From Micromonospora sicca (GTDB taxonomy: Bacteria; Actinomycetota; Actinomycetes; Mycobacteriales; Micromonosporaceae), in NCBI RefSeq assembly GCF_003172935.1, contig NZ_QGKS01000212.1:1-33088 (forward strand): a DNA stretch of 33,088 bases. Reading direction: 5' to 3'. This document shows positions 18,012-26,397 of this stretch, one piece after another (positions within the stretch are counted from its first letter, which is position 1; the number at the start of each line of letters is the position of its first letter). Below the pieces are notes generated by a model. That model saw nothing but the letters and a program-made list of their open reading frames with translations, was not told where the DNA came from and ran no database searches. The position numbers and the translations under genes were made by a program.

Positions 18012-19898
18012 TCAGCCTCCCAGCTCGGCCGGGGGACCGGCCGACTTGGCCTGGGCGTGGTCCAGCCGGGCGTGGATGATCAGGCGCTGGTAGTTGTCGA
18101 ACTTGGGGTTGCAGGTGGTCAGGGTGAGCAGCTTCTCGGTCGGCTTGGCGTCCGGCTTCATCGGCACCGGCGCCACCACCTCGACCTGGTACGGCTTTAC
18201 GATGTGGCTCTGGTAGACCTTGTAGATGAACCACTCGGTCTTGCCCTCGACCACGATGTTGTCGCCGGTGTTCAGCTCGTCCAGCCGCCAGAAGGTGGCC
18301 CGGATGCGGTGCCCCGCCACCGCGAAGTTGCCCACCTCGCCGGGGAGCGCGCTCTTCGGGTAGTGGCCCGGCGCGTACCGGATGTCGTCGGGGGTGACCC
18401 CCTCGACCACGACCCAGTGCTTGTCGAACTTGGGGATGTAGAGGCCGGCGATCGGCTTGCCCTCCACCGGCGGCGCCGGCTTCTTGCTGGGCCCGGTCGT
18501 AGGCCCGACGGTCGGGTCGGGCGCCCACTCCTGGGCCAGCTCGCTGGTCAGGTCGTTCTGGTGGGCGTCGACGATGACCGACTTGCCCCAGATCTCGTAG
18601 CCGGCGAAGAGCAGCACCACCAGGCCGAAGGTGATCAGCACCTCGCCGGTCAGCCGGACGCCGGACCGCAGCCGGGACGCGAAGGAGGGCCGGGTCAGCT
18701 CGGAGTAGACGCTCTTGTAGCCCTCGCCGGTCTGCTCGGGACGGAGTCGTACGACCCGTTCGCCCCGGCGCGGGCGCGGCGGCTCGGCCGCGGTGTCGGC
18801 CTCGCCAGCGGCTGCGTCGCCGGTGTCCGGGACAGGCGGTACGGCACCCATCAGCGCGGTCGAATCCAGGCCCGGGTGGCGGACCGGCCGGCCGGTGACG
18901 GCCGGGATCACGGCGGTCGCGGCCGGATCCACGGGACCCCCCACACCGGCCCCCGGCCGGTTCGGGTCGCCGTCGACCATCCCGGAATGGGCGTCGGCGG
19001 GCGTTCCGCGACGGGGCGCGCCTCCGGTCCGTCCGGCGCTTCCGCTGCCGGATGTGCCGCCGTCCCGGGGGGCGGCCGGTCGGCTCTCCGGCCGGGCGCC
19101 CACGGTGGGGATGATCGCGGTCGGCGCGTCGCCGACGGTCGCCGGACGTACGCCCGGCGTGGTGGGGCGGTCCGTGAGCGGCCGGGCGGCGGGCTCGTCG
19201 GCGGTCCGGCCACCCGCGGCGCGGGCCGGCGGCGCCTCGGCGGGGCCGGTACCCCCGACGCGGCCACCGGCAGCAACACCGGGGTCGGGCGGCCGGCGGT
19301 CCGGCTGGTCGACGAACGGGCCCACGGCGCTGCGCAGCACCGGTCCGCTCGGACGGCTCGTCGGCGGCCCGGCCGGCCCGTGTTCGGCCTGCTTCGCCGG
19401 GTGGCGCGGGGCCTGGTCGGCCGGGTGTGGCGCGAGCTGGTCCGCCGGGTGTCGCGCCACCTGGGCGGCCGGCGGGGCGGTGGGAATCCGGCGTCCGGGC
19501 TCGTCGGCTGGACGGTGCGGGGCCTGGTTGGTGGCCACCTGCCAGGCGGGCGGCTCCGGCCGCGGTGGCTCGTGCGCGGCCGGTCGCTGCGGGGCGGCCG
19601 GCGCCGGCGGACTGGCCTGGGCGTTTCCGGGCCAGGCCGGTGGCGGGGAACGGTACGGGTTGGCCGGGCCGGCGGGGGCGTCGGTCGGGCCCGCGGTGTC
19701 CGGCCGGCGCACCGGCGCGGGGGCGGCCGCGGATGGACCGGGCGACGGGGAGCGGTTCCCGGTCGGCTCCGGCCAGGGCAGGTCGAGTGCGGGCCGGGGC
19801 GGGGCCGGACGGTCGACCCTGGGGACGAACGCGGTCGGGTCCTCGCTCTGGTCGCGGTGGCGCCCGTCCTGCCCCGGGGGGCGGCCGTCCTGGGTCAC
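18012..19898 (-). CDS. Class E sortase with an exceptionally long disordered N-terminal region
   Basis: Sortases cleave an LPXTG-like signal (LAXTG for class E) and attach surface proteins to peptidoglycan. The catalytic triad is visible: His530 (VAGHRI), Cys596 (TLTTCNP) and Arg605 (YQRLII). A membrane helix lies at about 417-437 and the sortase barrel at about 475-620. Residues 1-370 are Pro/Ala/Arg-rich low-complexity sequence, placed in the cytoplasm by the topology, with short HPADQ repeats around 147-170. Typical class E sortases are about 220-350 residues. The start is GTG 19898, overlapping the DUF881 stop by four bases; an internal start nearer the membrane helix would give a normal-sized enzyme and cannot be excluded. 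Confidence 0.9.
   Translation of the reverse strand: MTQDGRPPGQDGRHRDQSEDPTAFVPRVDRPAPPRPALDLPWPEPTGNRSPSPGPSAAAPAPVRRPDTAGPTDAPAGPANPYRSPPPAWPGNAQASPPAPAAPQRPAAHEPPRPEPPAWQVATNQAPHRPADEPGRRIPTAPPAAQVARHPADQLAPHPADQAPRHPAKQAEHGPAGPPTSRPSGPVLRSAVGPFVDQPDRRPPDPGVAAGGRVGGTGPAEAPPARAAGGRTADEPAARPLTDRPTTPGVRPATVGDAPTAIIPTVGARPESRPAAPRDGGTSGSGSAGRTGGAPRRGTPADAHSGMVDGDPNRPGAGVGGPVDPAATAVIPAVTGRPVRHPGLDSTALMGAVPPVPDTGDAAAGEADTAAEPPRPRRGERVVRLRPEQTGEGYKSVYSELTRPSFASRLRSGVRLTGEVLITFGLVVLLFAGYEIWGKSVIVDAHQNDLTSELAQEWAPDPTVGPTTGPSKKPAPPVEGKPIAGLYIPKFDKHWVVVEGVTPDDIRYAPGHYPKSALPGEVGNFAVAGHRIRATFWRLDELNTGDNIVVEGKTEWFIYKVYQSHIVKPYQVEVVAPVPMKPDAKPTEKLLTLTTCNPKFDNYQRLIIHARLDHAQAKSAGPPAELGG
19389..19460. repeat. 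Three 24-bp tandem repeats inside the sortase gene
   Basis: Copies at 19389-19412, 19413-19436 and 19437-19460 share the core GCCGGGTG and encode imperfect eight-residue units containing HPADQ or HPAKQ in the disordered part of the sortase. They are divergent enough to be old, and could still change copy number by slippage. Confidence 0.65.
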
Positions 19899-20701
19899 CG
19901 GGGCACCTTCGCGGACCGGAGGGCGGTCGAGTCCTCGAACGCCGGCACGGTCACCGTGGACACGTGCTCGGAGTAGCCGAGCTGGTAGTGGTCGACCGCT
20001 TCCCTGAACAACCGGACTCCCTCGGACGCGGCGAGGGCCTGCTGGAGGGCAGCGGGATCGCCGATCGCAACGATCTTGAACGGAGGGGAGTACACCCGGC
20101 CGTGCAGCAGCAGGGTGTTACCGACGCAGCGTACCGCGCTGGTGCTGAGCACGCGGACATTCATGATTGACATGGCCTCGGCTCCGCCCGCCCAGAGCGC
20201 GTTCACGACCGCCTGGACGTCGCCCTGGTGGACGACCAGGTCGTCGTTGCTGGCACCTTTGGGCAGCGCCTGGTCGTTGCGCCGGCGCGCGTCGTCCAGC
20301 TCGATGGTGACCCCGCTGCCGGTGAGCGCGGTGAACCCGGCGGCCTGCCGGCTGGCGGCGGCCCGGTCCCGCTGGGCCTTGATCGGGCCGTCGGTGTCGG
20401 CGAGGGCGGCGGTCTGGCTCTCCACCTCGGCGCGCAGCCGGGCGGCGCGCTGCTCGCTTGTCTCGACCTGCTCGCGCCGGTCCTCGATCAGCTGGGTGAG
20501 CTGGGGGCGCCGGTCCTCCCGCAGCGCGGTGCCGCCGGCCGTGGTCGCGGTGGTGGTGAAGAGCAGTCCCGCCGCGGCGGCGATCAACGGCACCCCGACC
20601 GCCCAGCCCGGTCGTCGCTGCCGTGGGCGTCGCGGCAGCAGGCCGGCGGCGGCTCGCCGGAGGACCTTCTGCCAGGAGGCGGCGCCGGACGTGTACTCCA
20701 C
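19895..20701 (-). CDS. DUF881 membrane protein
   Basis: Proteins of this family sit beside crgA and division genes in actinobacteria and Firmicutes; their exact role is unknown. The chosen start is GTG 20701 with a GGAAGGAAA purine run upstream. A GTG at 20776 would add a basic 25-residue stretch that looks unconserved. From the chosen start there is a basic N-terminus and a membrane helix at about residues 33-52. A coiled coil (about 62-115, [21 protein letters not shown]) follows, then a compact extracytoplasmic domain with [38 protein letters not shown] and [12 protein letters not shown], the DUF881 core. It is first in the reverse operon with sortase and trpG, and divergent from crgA. Confidence 0.88.
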   Translation of the reverse strand: MEYTSGAASWQKVLRRAAAGLLPRRPRQRRPGWAVGVPLIAAAAGLLFTTTATTAGGTALREDRRPQLTQLIEDRREQVETSEQRAARLRAEVESQTAALADTDGPIKAQRDRAAASRQAAGFTALTGSGVTIELDDARRRNDQALPKGASNDDLVVHQGDVQAVVNALWAGGAEAMSIMNVRVLSTSAVRCVGNTLLLHGRVYSPPFKIVAIGDPAALQQALAASEGVRLFREAVDHYQLGYSEHVSTVTVPAFEDSTALRSAKVPR

Positions 20702-20931
20702 CGGGCGTTTCCTTCCCCGTCGTCTCGGGCCGGCCCGGGAGGGGCGGACCGCTCTGCTCGACCCGAAAAGTCCCACCCTTTTCGGTCACTCCGCGCACCG
20801 GCCTGACCCCATTCGTGGCCTGGACGGTCCGTCGGGACTACGCTAGCTGTCGAACATTATTGGCCATGGACCGTCGCCCCCGCGCCCGGTTGTCAGGCCG
20901 GACGAGGTCGTCACCCCCTCTGGAGAGCGTC

Positions 20932-21195
20932 GTGCCCAAGTCTCAGGTCCGCAAGAAGAAGGTGTACACCCCGCCGACGGACGTGCGTCCGACGGCGACG
21001 GCGGCGACGCGCAAGCCTAGCCCGATCTGGCTGCCGATCACCGCCGTCGCGTTGATCGTCGCCGGGATCGGCTGGCTGGTCGTGTACTACCTCTCCGAGC
21101 AGGCGTACCCGGTCATGTCGTGGGGTTACTGGAACCTCGCGGTGGGCTTCGGCGCGATGGTCGCCTCGCTGATCCTGCTCTCCCGCTGGCGCTGA
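20932..21195 (+). CDS. crgA: CrgA, cell division inhibitor/regulator
   Basis: CrgA is a small membrane protein that recruits or restrains divisome parts (FtsZ, FtsQ, FtsI and PBPs) in Streptomyces and mycobacteria. This 87-residue protein begins with the conserved basic PKSQVRKKKVYTPP. It then has two membrane helices, about 35-56 (IWLPITAVALIVAGIGWLVVYY) and 67-83, joined by the short loop LSEQAYPVMSWGYWN that carries family-typical residues. The start is GTG 20932, seven bases after GGAGAG; the frame is open upstream, but the family start is unambiguous. A strong hairpin terminator follows 13 bases after the stop. Confidence 0.95.
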   Translation: MPKSQVRKKKVYTPPTDVRPTATAATRKPSPIWLPITAVALIVAGIGWLVVYYLSEQAYPVMSWGYWNLAVGFGAMVASLILLSRWR

Positions 21196-21208
21196 CCCGC
21201 TCGAAGTC

Positions 21209-21240
21209 CGGCCCGGTTCCCCGTCCCGGGGGCCGGGCCG
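21209..21240 (+). terminator. crgA terminator
   Basis: An eight-bp outer stem (21209-21216 with 21233-21240) and a five-bp inner stem enclose a TCC loop, 13 bases after the crgA stop. The remaining sequence up to 21387 shows nothing I can name. Confidence 0.7.
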
Positions 21241-21387
21241 TCGACCTGTGGTGCGCCGGGTCGGCCGGCCCCGACCGGCGCCTCGGCGACGGAGGTAGGT
21301 CACGCCAGCACGCCCCTGTCCGGCGCGCGCCGGCCGGTCCACCTAAGGTGTCGGCAGGGCGGCGTGGCCGGATGCGAGATGACTCAC

Positions 21388-21417
21388 GTTACTGCTGGGT
21401 AACCTTGCGCGTAGGCT
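21388..21417 (+). promoter_or_regulatory. Predicted promoter of etfD with an overlapping palindromic operator
   Basis: TTACTG (21389-21394) and TAGGCT (21412-21417) are spaced by 17 bases and fit a housekeeping-type promoter, though the -35 is weak. GTTAC (21388-21392) and GTAAC (21399-21403) form an inverted repeat exactly over the -35, where a repressor would block transcription. The predicted transcription start falls near 21424-21425. Confidence 0.5.
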
Positions 21418-21424
21418 GCACTGC

Positions 21425-21499
21425 ATGACCGAGCGGAGCGAGGTCATCGACCGGTCGGGTCGGGGCAGCGGGAGCGGCGCAACGCCACCCGCGCCGTGA
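21425..21499 (+). other. Possible leaderless upstream mini-ORF in the etfD leader
   Basis: ATG 21425 lies eight bases after the predicted -10 element, so the transcript could begin on this codon. The frame encodes 24 residues beginning MTERSEVIDRSG and stops with TGA at 21497-21499, 54 bases before the etfD ATG. Its first 23 bases form an inverted repeat (ATGACC and GGTCAT around an 11-base spacer) of a kind I recall as common at actinomycete gene starts. It could be a leader peptide or simply a copy of that repeat. Confidence 0.3.
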
Positions 21500-21553
21500 G
21501 CCGTCCCCGGTCGCCGAGCCGCTCGACAGGCAGCAGACCGGGAGGCCAACTCG

Positions 21554-23752
21554 ATGGGCAGCGTCCAGATCGTCGCCACGATCCTCGCGGCCGCCATCAC
21601 CGCCGTGGCGGTGGGGCTTGCGGTACGCGCGGTCATGAAGATGGTGGCAGTCATCCGGCTGGGTCAACCGGCGCCGGAGCGGTTCACCGACAAGGGCGCC
21701 CGCACGAAGACCATGCTGGTGGAGACCGCCGGTCACACCCGCATGCTGAAGTGGAGCGTGGTGGGCGCCGCGCACTGGTTCGTGATGGTCGGGTTCATCG
21801 TGCTGTCGCTGCTGGTGCTCGAGGCGTACTTCGAGGTGGTCACGCCGGGCGGCGGGCTGCCGATCATCGGGCACTGGACGATCTTCGCCCTGGCCACCGA
21901 GTTGATCGGCATCCTCGGCCTGGTCGGCATCGTGGTGCTGATGGCGATCCGGCTGCGCAACCGGCCCAACCGGCCCGGCAACCGGTCCCGGTTCACCGGC
22001 TCGACCATGTGGCAGGGCTACTTCGTCGAGTGGGTCGTGCTGCTGGTCCTGATCTTCGGCTTCGTGATCCGGGGCTTCAAGGTCGCCACCGACCACTTCG
22101 AGTACCCGGTCTGGGCCACCCCGCTCAGCCACGCCGTCGGCGCCGCGCTGCCGGCCTGGACGGCCGGCGTCAGCGTCGCCGCCCTCATCAAGATCGTCAT
22201 CTCGATGACCTGGCTCATCGTCATCTCGCTGAACGTCACCATGGGTGTCGCCTGGCACCGCTTCCTGGCGTTCCCCAACATCTTCTTCAAGCGCGAGCCG
22301 GCCAAGCCCGCCGGCTCCGGCCTCGGCGCCCTGCGACCGATGATGAGCGAGGGCAAGCCGCTCGACTTCGAGGAGGCCGACCCGGAGTCCGACCAGTTCG
22401 GCGTCGCCCAGGTCGAGCAGTTCAGCTGGAAGGGCCTGCTCGACTTCAGCACCTGCACCGAATGCGGCCGCTGCCAGTCGCAGTGCCCGGCCTGGAACAC
22501 CGGCAAGCCGCTGTCGCCGAAGCTGCTGGTGCTCAGCCTGCGCGACCACGCGTACGCCAAGGCGCCGTACCTGCTGGCCGGTGGCGGCAAGGACCTGACC
22601 GGCGAGGAGAAGGCCACCGCCGCGCAGCTCGCCCACATGGACGTGCTGGCGCTGGCCGAGGCCGACCGCCCGCTGATCGGCACCGCCGAGGAGGGCGGCG
22701 TCATCGACCCGGACGTGCTCTGGTCCTGCACCACCTGTGGCGCCTGTGTCGAGCAGTGCCCGGTGGACATCGAGCACGTCGACCACATCGTCGACATGCG
22801 TCGCTACCAGGTGCTGATCGAGTCGAGCTTCCCGTCGGAGGCCGGCGTGATGCTGCGCAACCTGGAGAACAAGGGCAACCCGTGGGGCGCCCCACAGCAC
22901 ACCCGCGAGGACTGGACCAAGGGCCTCGACTTCGAGGTGCCGCGGGTCGGCGAGGTCGACGACTTCGAGTACCTGTTCTGGGTCGGCTGCGCCGGCGCGT
23001 TCGAGGACCGGGCCAAGAAGACCACCCGGGCGGTCGCGACGCTGCTCAACGAGGCGGGCGTGAAGTTCGCGATCCTGGGCGAGGGCGAGACCTGCTCCGG
23101 TGACCCGGCCCGCCGGATCGGCAACGAGTTCGTCTTCCAGATGCTCGCCCAGCAGAACGTCGAGACCCTGAACGAGGCGTTCGAGGGCCGGGAGAAGGCC
23201 AAGCGCAAGATCGTGGCCACCTGCCCGCACTGCTTCAACACCCTCGGCAACGAGTACGGCCAGCTCGGCGGCGAGTTCGAGGTCGTGCACCACACCCAGC
23301 TGCTGGCCCACCTGGTCAGCACGGGCAAGCTCACCCCGGTGCAGCCGGTCGACGGCGGCGTGACCTACCACGACCCCTGCTACCTGGGCCGGCACAACCG
23401 GGTCTTCGCCGCCCCGCGCGAGGTCCTCGGCGACGCCATCCAGGGCGAACTCACCGAGATGCCGCGCAACAGCGAGCGCTCCTTCTGCTGCGGCGCCGGC
23501 GGCGCCCGGATGTGGATGGAGGAGAAGATCGGCAAGCGGATCAACGTGGACCGGGTCGAGGAGGCCATGGCCACCGGGGCGAAGACCGTCGCCGTCGGCT
23601 GCCCGTTCTGCTCGACCATGCTCAACGACGGGGTCAACGGCAAGGGCGCCGGCGAGCAGGTCGAGGTCATCGACGTCGCCAGCGTGCTGCTCCGCTCGGT
23701 CAAGCCGGAAGCCGCGCCGGGCGAGAAGAAGACCGCGCCGGTCGCCGGCTGA
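21554..23752 (+). CDS. etfD: EtfD-like membrane Fe-S oxidoreductase (ETF:menaquinone oxidoreductase candidate)
   Basis: The 732-residue protein resembles mycobacterial Rv0338c (EtfD), which passes electrons from acyl-CoA dehydrogenases through the EtfAB flavoprotein into the respiratory chain. The N-terminal part (about 1-240) has five or six membrane helices with several His residues that could bind haem. Two 4Fe-4S motifs follow: Cys301/304/307/311 (CTECGRCQSQCP) and Cys392/395/398/402 (CTTCGACVEQCP). Two heterodisulfide-reductase-type CCG regions follow, with CPHCFNT, CCGAGGARMWME and GCPFCSTML. The start is ATG 21554 after GGGAGG. It is a single-gene unit ended by a strong hairpin. The etfAB genes are not in the window. 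Confidence 0.9.
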   Translation: MGSVQIVATILAAAITAVAVGLAVRAVMKMVAVIRLGQPAPERFTDKGARTKTMLVETAGHTRMLKWSVVGAAHWFVMVGFIVLSLLVLEAYFEVVTPGGGLPIIGHWTIFALATELIGILGLVGIVVLMAIRLRNRPNRPGNRSRFTGSTMWQGYFVEWVVLLVLIFGFVIRGFKVATDHFEYPVWATPLSHAVGAALPAWTAGVSVAALIKIVISMTWLIVISLNVTMGVAWHRFLAFPNIFFKREPAKPAGSGLGALRPMMSEGKPLDFEEADPESDQFGVAQVEQFSWKGLLDFSTCTECGRCQSQCPAWNTGKPLSPKLLVLSLRDHAYAKAPYLLAGGGKDLTGEEKATAAQLAHMDVLALAEADRPLIGTAEEGGVIDPDVLWSCTTCGACVEQCPVDIEHVDHIVDMRRYQVLIESSFPSEAGVMLRNLENKGNPWGAPQHTREDWTKGLDFEVPRVGEVDDFEYLFWVGCAGAFEDRAKKTTRAVATLLNEAGVKFAILGEGETCSGDPARRIGNEFVFQMLAQQNVETLNEAFEGREKAKRKIVATCPHCFNTLGNEYGQLGGEFEVVHHTQLLAHLVSTGKLTPVQPVDGGVTYHDPCYLGRHNRVFAAPREVLGDAIQGELTEMPRNSERSFCCGAGGARMWMEEKIGKRINVDRVEEAMATGAKTVAVGCPFCSTMLNDGVNGKGAGEQVEVIDVASVLLRSVKPEAAPGEKKTAPVAG

Positions 23753-23779
23753 GGTCGTACCCCCGGCACAACCGGACGC

Positions 23780-23818
23780 ACGACGGCGGTGGCACCCCCG
23801 AGGTGCCACCGCCGTCGT
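23780..23818 (+). terminator. etfD terminator
   Basis: A perfect 17-bp stem (23780-23796 with 23802-23818) closes on the five-base loop CCCGA, 28 bases after the etfD stop. Confidence 0.8.
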
Positions 23819-23853
23819 CGTGGGTGGGGAGGCGCCCGCCACCCCCGGCCGGC

Positions 23854-25230
23854 GTGAACTCGTGCCCCGGGTCGGCCCGTGGAACAATCGCGCTCATCGA
23901 CAGCCTGTTGCTCGGCACGCTGTTGCCCCTGGTCGGCTTCGTGCTGCTGACCGCCGGCAACGCGTTCTTCGTCGCGGCCGAATTCGCCCTGGTCACGGTC
24001 GACCGCGCCGAGATCGACCGGCGGGCGGCCGGCGGCGACGCGCGGGCCGTCACCGTACGTACGGCGCTGCGCGAACTCTCCTTCCAGCTCTCCGGCGCCC
24101 AGCTCGGCATCACGATCACCGCGCTGCTCACCGGCTACCTGGCCGAGCCGGCGCTGGCCCGGCTCGTCGCCCCGCTGCTGCGGCCCGTCGGCGGCGCCGA
24201 CCGGTTCAGCCCGCTGCTCGCCCTGGCGCTGGCGACGCTGATCTCGATGCTCTTCGGCGAGCTGGTGCCGAAGAACCTGGCGCTGGCCCGGCCGATGCCG
24301 GCCGCGCTGGCCACCGCCGCGCCGATGCGCGGCTTCGCCCGGACGTTCGGCTGGCTGATCCGGGCGCTGAACAACTCCGCCAACCGGCTGGTCCGCCAGC
24401 TCGGCGTGGAGCCGCAGGAGGAGTTGGCCAGCGCCCGGTCGCCCGAGGAACTGGGACTGCTCGCGGCGATCTCCGCCCGGGCCGGCGCGCTGCCGCCGGA
24501 CACCGCGATGCTGCTGCGCCGGACCATCCGGTTCGGCGACAAGCGGGCCGCCGAGGCGATGACGCCCCGGGTCGACGTGATCGCGTTGCGGGCCACCGCC
24601 ACGGTGGCCGAGCTGCTGAGCCTCTCCCAGCAGACCGGGCGGACCAGGTTCCCGGTCTTCGAGGAGACGCTGGACCTGGTCACCGGCGTGGCCGGGGTGC
24701 CGGACGCGCTCGGCGTGCCGCTGGACCGCCGGGCGTCCACGACCGTCGCCGCGGTCGCCCGGGAACCGGTGTACGTCCCGGAGAGCCTGGACCTGGACGC
24801 CGTCCTCGCCGCGCTGAAGGGCGCCGGCGCCGACCTGGCCATCGTGGTCGACGAGTACGGCGGCACGGACGGCGTGGTGACCGTGGAGGACCTGGTCGAG
24901 GAGCTGGTCGGGGAGATCGCCGACGAGTTCGACCCGGACGCGGTGCACGACCTCGGGCCGGCCGAGCTGACCGTGCCGGGGGGCGAGCGGACCGTCCTGG
25001 TGGACGGTGTGCTGCGCGAGGACGAGCTGGCCGAGCAGACCGGCTTCCGGCTGCCCGAGGGCCCGTACGAGACCCTGGCGGGCTTCCTGATGGCCCGGCT
25101 CGGCCACATCCCGGTGCCGGGCGAGACGATCGAGGAGGGCGGGTACGAGTTCACCGTGGTCGAGGTCGAGCGGCACCGGATCGAGCAGGTCCGGGTGCTC
25201 CGCCCGGAGGAGCCCGACGACGATGACTGA
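23854..25230 (+). CDS. CNNM/HlyC-CorC family transporter (first of a tandem pair)
   Basis: This membrane protein of the CNNM/CorC group is linked to divalent cation (Mg, Co) homeostasis; many members are annotated as haemolysins without evidence. It has a DUF21/CNNM membrane domain (about 20-200) with GNAFFVAAEFALV, SGAQLGITIT and GELVPKNLALA. Two CBS domains follow (around MTPRVDVIAL and VDEYGGTDGVVTVEDLVEELVGEI). A C-terminal CorC/HlyC domain with GPYETLAGFLMARLGHIPVPGE ends the protein. The start is uncertain: GTG 23854 is the nearest plausible codon before the conserved DSLLLGTLLPLVGFV, but no ribosome site precedes it, and a TTG at 23908 is an alternative. The stop overlaps the next gene by eight bases. 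Confidence 0.88.
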   Translation: MNSCPGSARGTIALIDSLLLGTLLPLVGFVLLTAGNAFFVAAEFALVTVDRAEIDRRAAGGDARAVTVRTALRELSFQLSGAQLGITITALLTGYLAEPALARLVAPLLRPVGGADRFSPLLALALATLISMLFGELVPKNLALARPMPAALATAAPMRGFARTFGWLIRALNNSANRLVRQLGVEPQEELASARSPEELGLLAAISARAGALPPDTAMLLRRTIRFGDKRAAEAMTPRVDVIALRATATVAELLSLSQQTGRTRFPVFEETLDLVTGVAGVPDALGVPLDRRASTTVAAVAREPVYVPESLDLDAVLAALKGAGADLAIVVDEYGGTDGVVTVEDLVEELVGEIADEFDPDAVHDLGPAELTVPGGERTVLVDGVLREDELAEQTGFRLPEGPYETLAGFLMARLGHIPVPGETIEEGGYEFTVVEVERHRIEQVRVLRPEEPDDDD

Positions 25231-26227
25231 GCTGCTGATCGCCGTGCTGCTGCTGCTCGGCAACGCCTTCTTCGTGGGCGGCGAGTTCGCGCTGATCGCG
25301 TCCCGTCGTACGGTGCTCGAGCCGCTCGCCGCCAGCTCGAAGCGCGCCCGATGGGCGCTGTCCGCGATGAACCAGATCCCGCTGATGATCGCGGGGGCGC
25401 AGCTCGGGATCACCATCTGCTCGCTGGGGCTGGGCGCGATCGCGGAGCCGGCGCTGGCGCACCTGCTGGAGTTGCCGTTCGAGGCGCTCGGGCTGCCCGC
25501 CGGCGCGGTGCACCCGGTGGCGTTCGTGATCGCCCTCGGGATCGTGGTCTTCCTGCACACCGTGGTCGGCGAGATGGTGCCGAAGAACATCACCCTGGCC
25601 GGGCCGGAGCCGTCGGCGCTGTGGCTGGGGCCGGCGATGCTGGCGTTCTGCGTGGCCACCAAGCCGCTGCTGCTGGCGATGAAGTGGTCGGCCCGGCAGG
25701 TGCTGCGGCTGTGGCGGGTCGAGGCGACCGACGCGGTGAAGACGGTGTTCACGGCGGAGGAGCTGGCCGGGCTGGTCTCCCAGGCGCGTACCGAGGGGCT
25801 GCTCGATGCGGAGGAGCACGCCCGGATCACCGGCGCGCTCGCCCTGCACAGCCGGACGGCGGCGGACGCGTTGCAGCCGTGGTCGACGGTGACCACGGTG
25901 GCCGAGGACGTCTCACCCGCCTCGCTGGAGGTGCTGGCCACCCGCACCGGCCGGTCCCGCTTCCCGGTGGTCCAGCGGTCCACCCGCCGGGTGCTCGGCT
26001 TCGTGCACGTAAAGGACGTGCTGGGGTACGCCGGCGCGCGTCGGCGCGAGCCGGTGCCGGCGGAGGTCTACCGGCCGCTGGCCGTGGTGCCGCCGGACCG
26101 TACGCTGGCCGACCTGCTGCTGTCGATGCGGCGCGAGCGGCGACACATGGTGCTGGTGAGCGACGGCCGCCGGCCGCTCGGTGTGGTGACCCTCGACGAC
26201 GTATTGACGGCCATCGTTGGCAAGTAA
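25223..26227 (+). CDS. CNNM/CBS-domain membrane protein (second of the tandem pair)
   Basis: This is a shorter paralogue of the preceding gene (334 residues) with the same CNNM membrane domain, GNAFFVGGEFALI at about 13-25, AGAQLGITICSLGLGAIAEPAL and GEMVPKNITLAGPEP, followed by two CBS modules ending at GVVTLDDVLTAIVG. It stops there and has no CorC/HlyC domain. The start is ATG 25223 inside the end of the first gene, so the two are made together and may form a heteromeric transporter. This tandem arrangement of a long and a short CNNM protein is common in actinobacteria. Transport substrate and direction cannot be read from the sequence. Confidence 0.9.
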   Translation: MTELLIAVLLLLGNAFFVGGEFALIASRRTVLEPLAASSKRARWALSAMNQIPLMIAGAQLGITICSLGLGAIAEPALAHLLELPFEALGLPAGAVHPVAFVIALGIVVFLHTVVGEMVPKNITLAGPEPSALWLGPAMLAFCVATKPLLLAMKWSARQVLRLWRVEATDAVKTVFTAEELAGLVSQARTEGLLDAEEHARITGALALHSRTAADALQPWSTVTTVAEDVSPASLEVLATRTGRSRFPVVQRSTRRVLGFVHVKDVLGYAGARRREPVPAEVYRPLAVVPPDRTLADLLLSMRRERRHMVLVSDGRRPLGVVTLDDVLTAIVGK

Positions 26228-26243
26228 ATGAATACCCTTGGTG

Positions 26244-26257
26244 TGCAAGCGGTTGCG
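26244..26257. promoter_or_regulatory. LacI-family-like operator box
   Basis: TGCAAGCGGTTGCG differs from the LacI-type symmetric pattern TGCAANCGNTTGCA only in its last base. It lies 27 bases upstream of the -35 of the first NlpC/P60 gene, in an unusually AT-rich intergenic patch. The adjoining TTGCGCAA is a further small palindrome. Confidence 0.45.
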
Positions 26258-26283
26258 CAAACGTGATTGAACAAATGGCCGCC

Positions 26284-26312
26284 TTGATATCACCCCGGGG
26301 CTTCCCTAATGT
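26284..26312 (+). promoter_or_regulatory. Sigma-70-type promoter of the first NlpC/P60 gene
   Basis: TTGATA (26284-26289) and TAATGT (26307-26312) are separated by 17 bases. This is the best promoter match in the window. Transcription should start near 26319, leaving a leader of about 80 bases before the GTG at 26398. No riboswitch motif is visible in that leader. Confidence 0.7.
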
Positions 26313-26397
26313 GGGGCACCGACCGCTGTGGGTCGTCTGCCTCGATCTTCCCCCTCACGAGGCGCCCGGCGGTCGGTTGCAAAAGGAGTCGGTGCCG

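Noticed and set aside
19380..19470. Possible CRISPR-like array
   Set aside because: The three 24-bp units are adjacent without spacers and lie in frame inside the sortase gene, so they are a coding tandem repeat. No CRISPR array or cas gene was seen in the window.
23512..23853. Upstream extension of the first CNNM frame through the end of etfD
   Set aside because: The frame is open, but it overlaps etfD in another phase and runs through the terminator hairpin. The conserved part begins only after about 23880.
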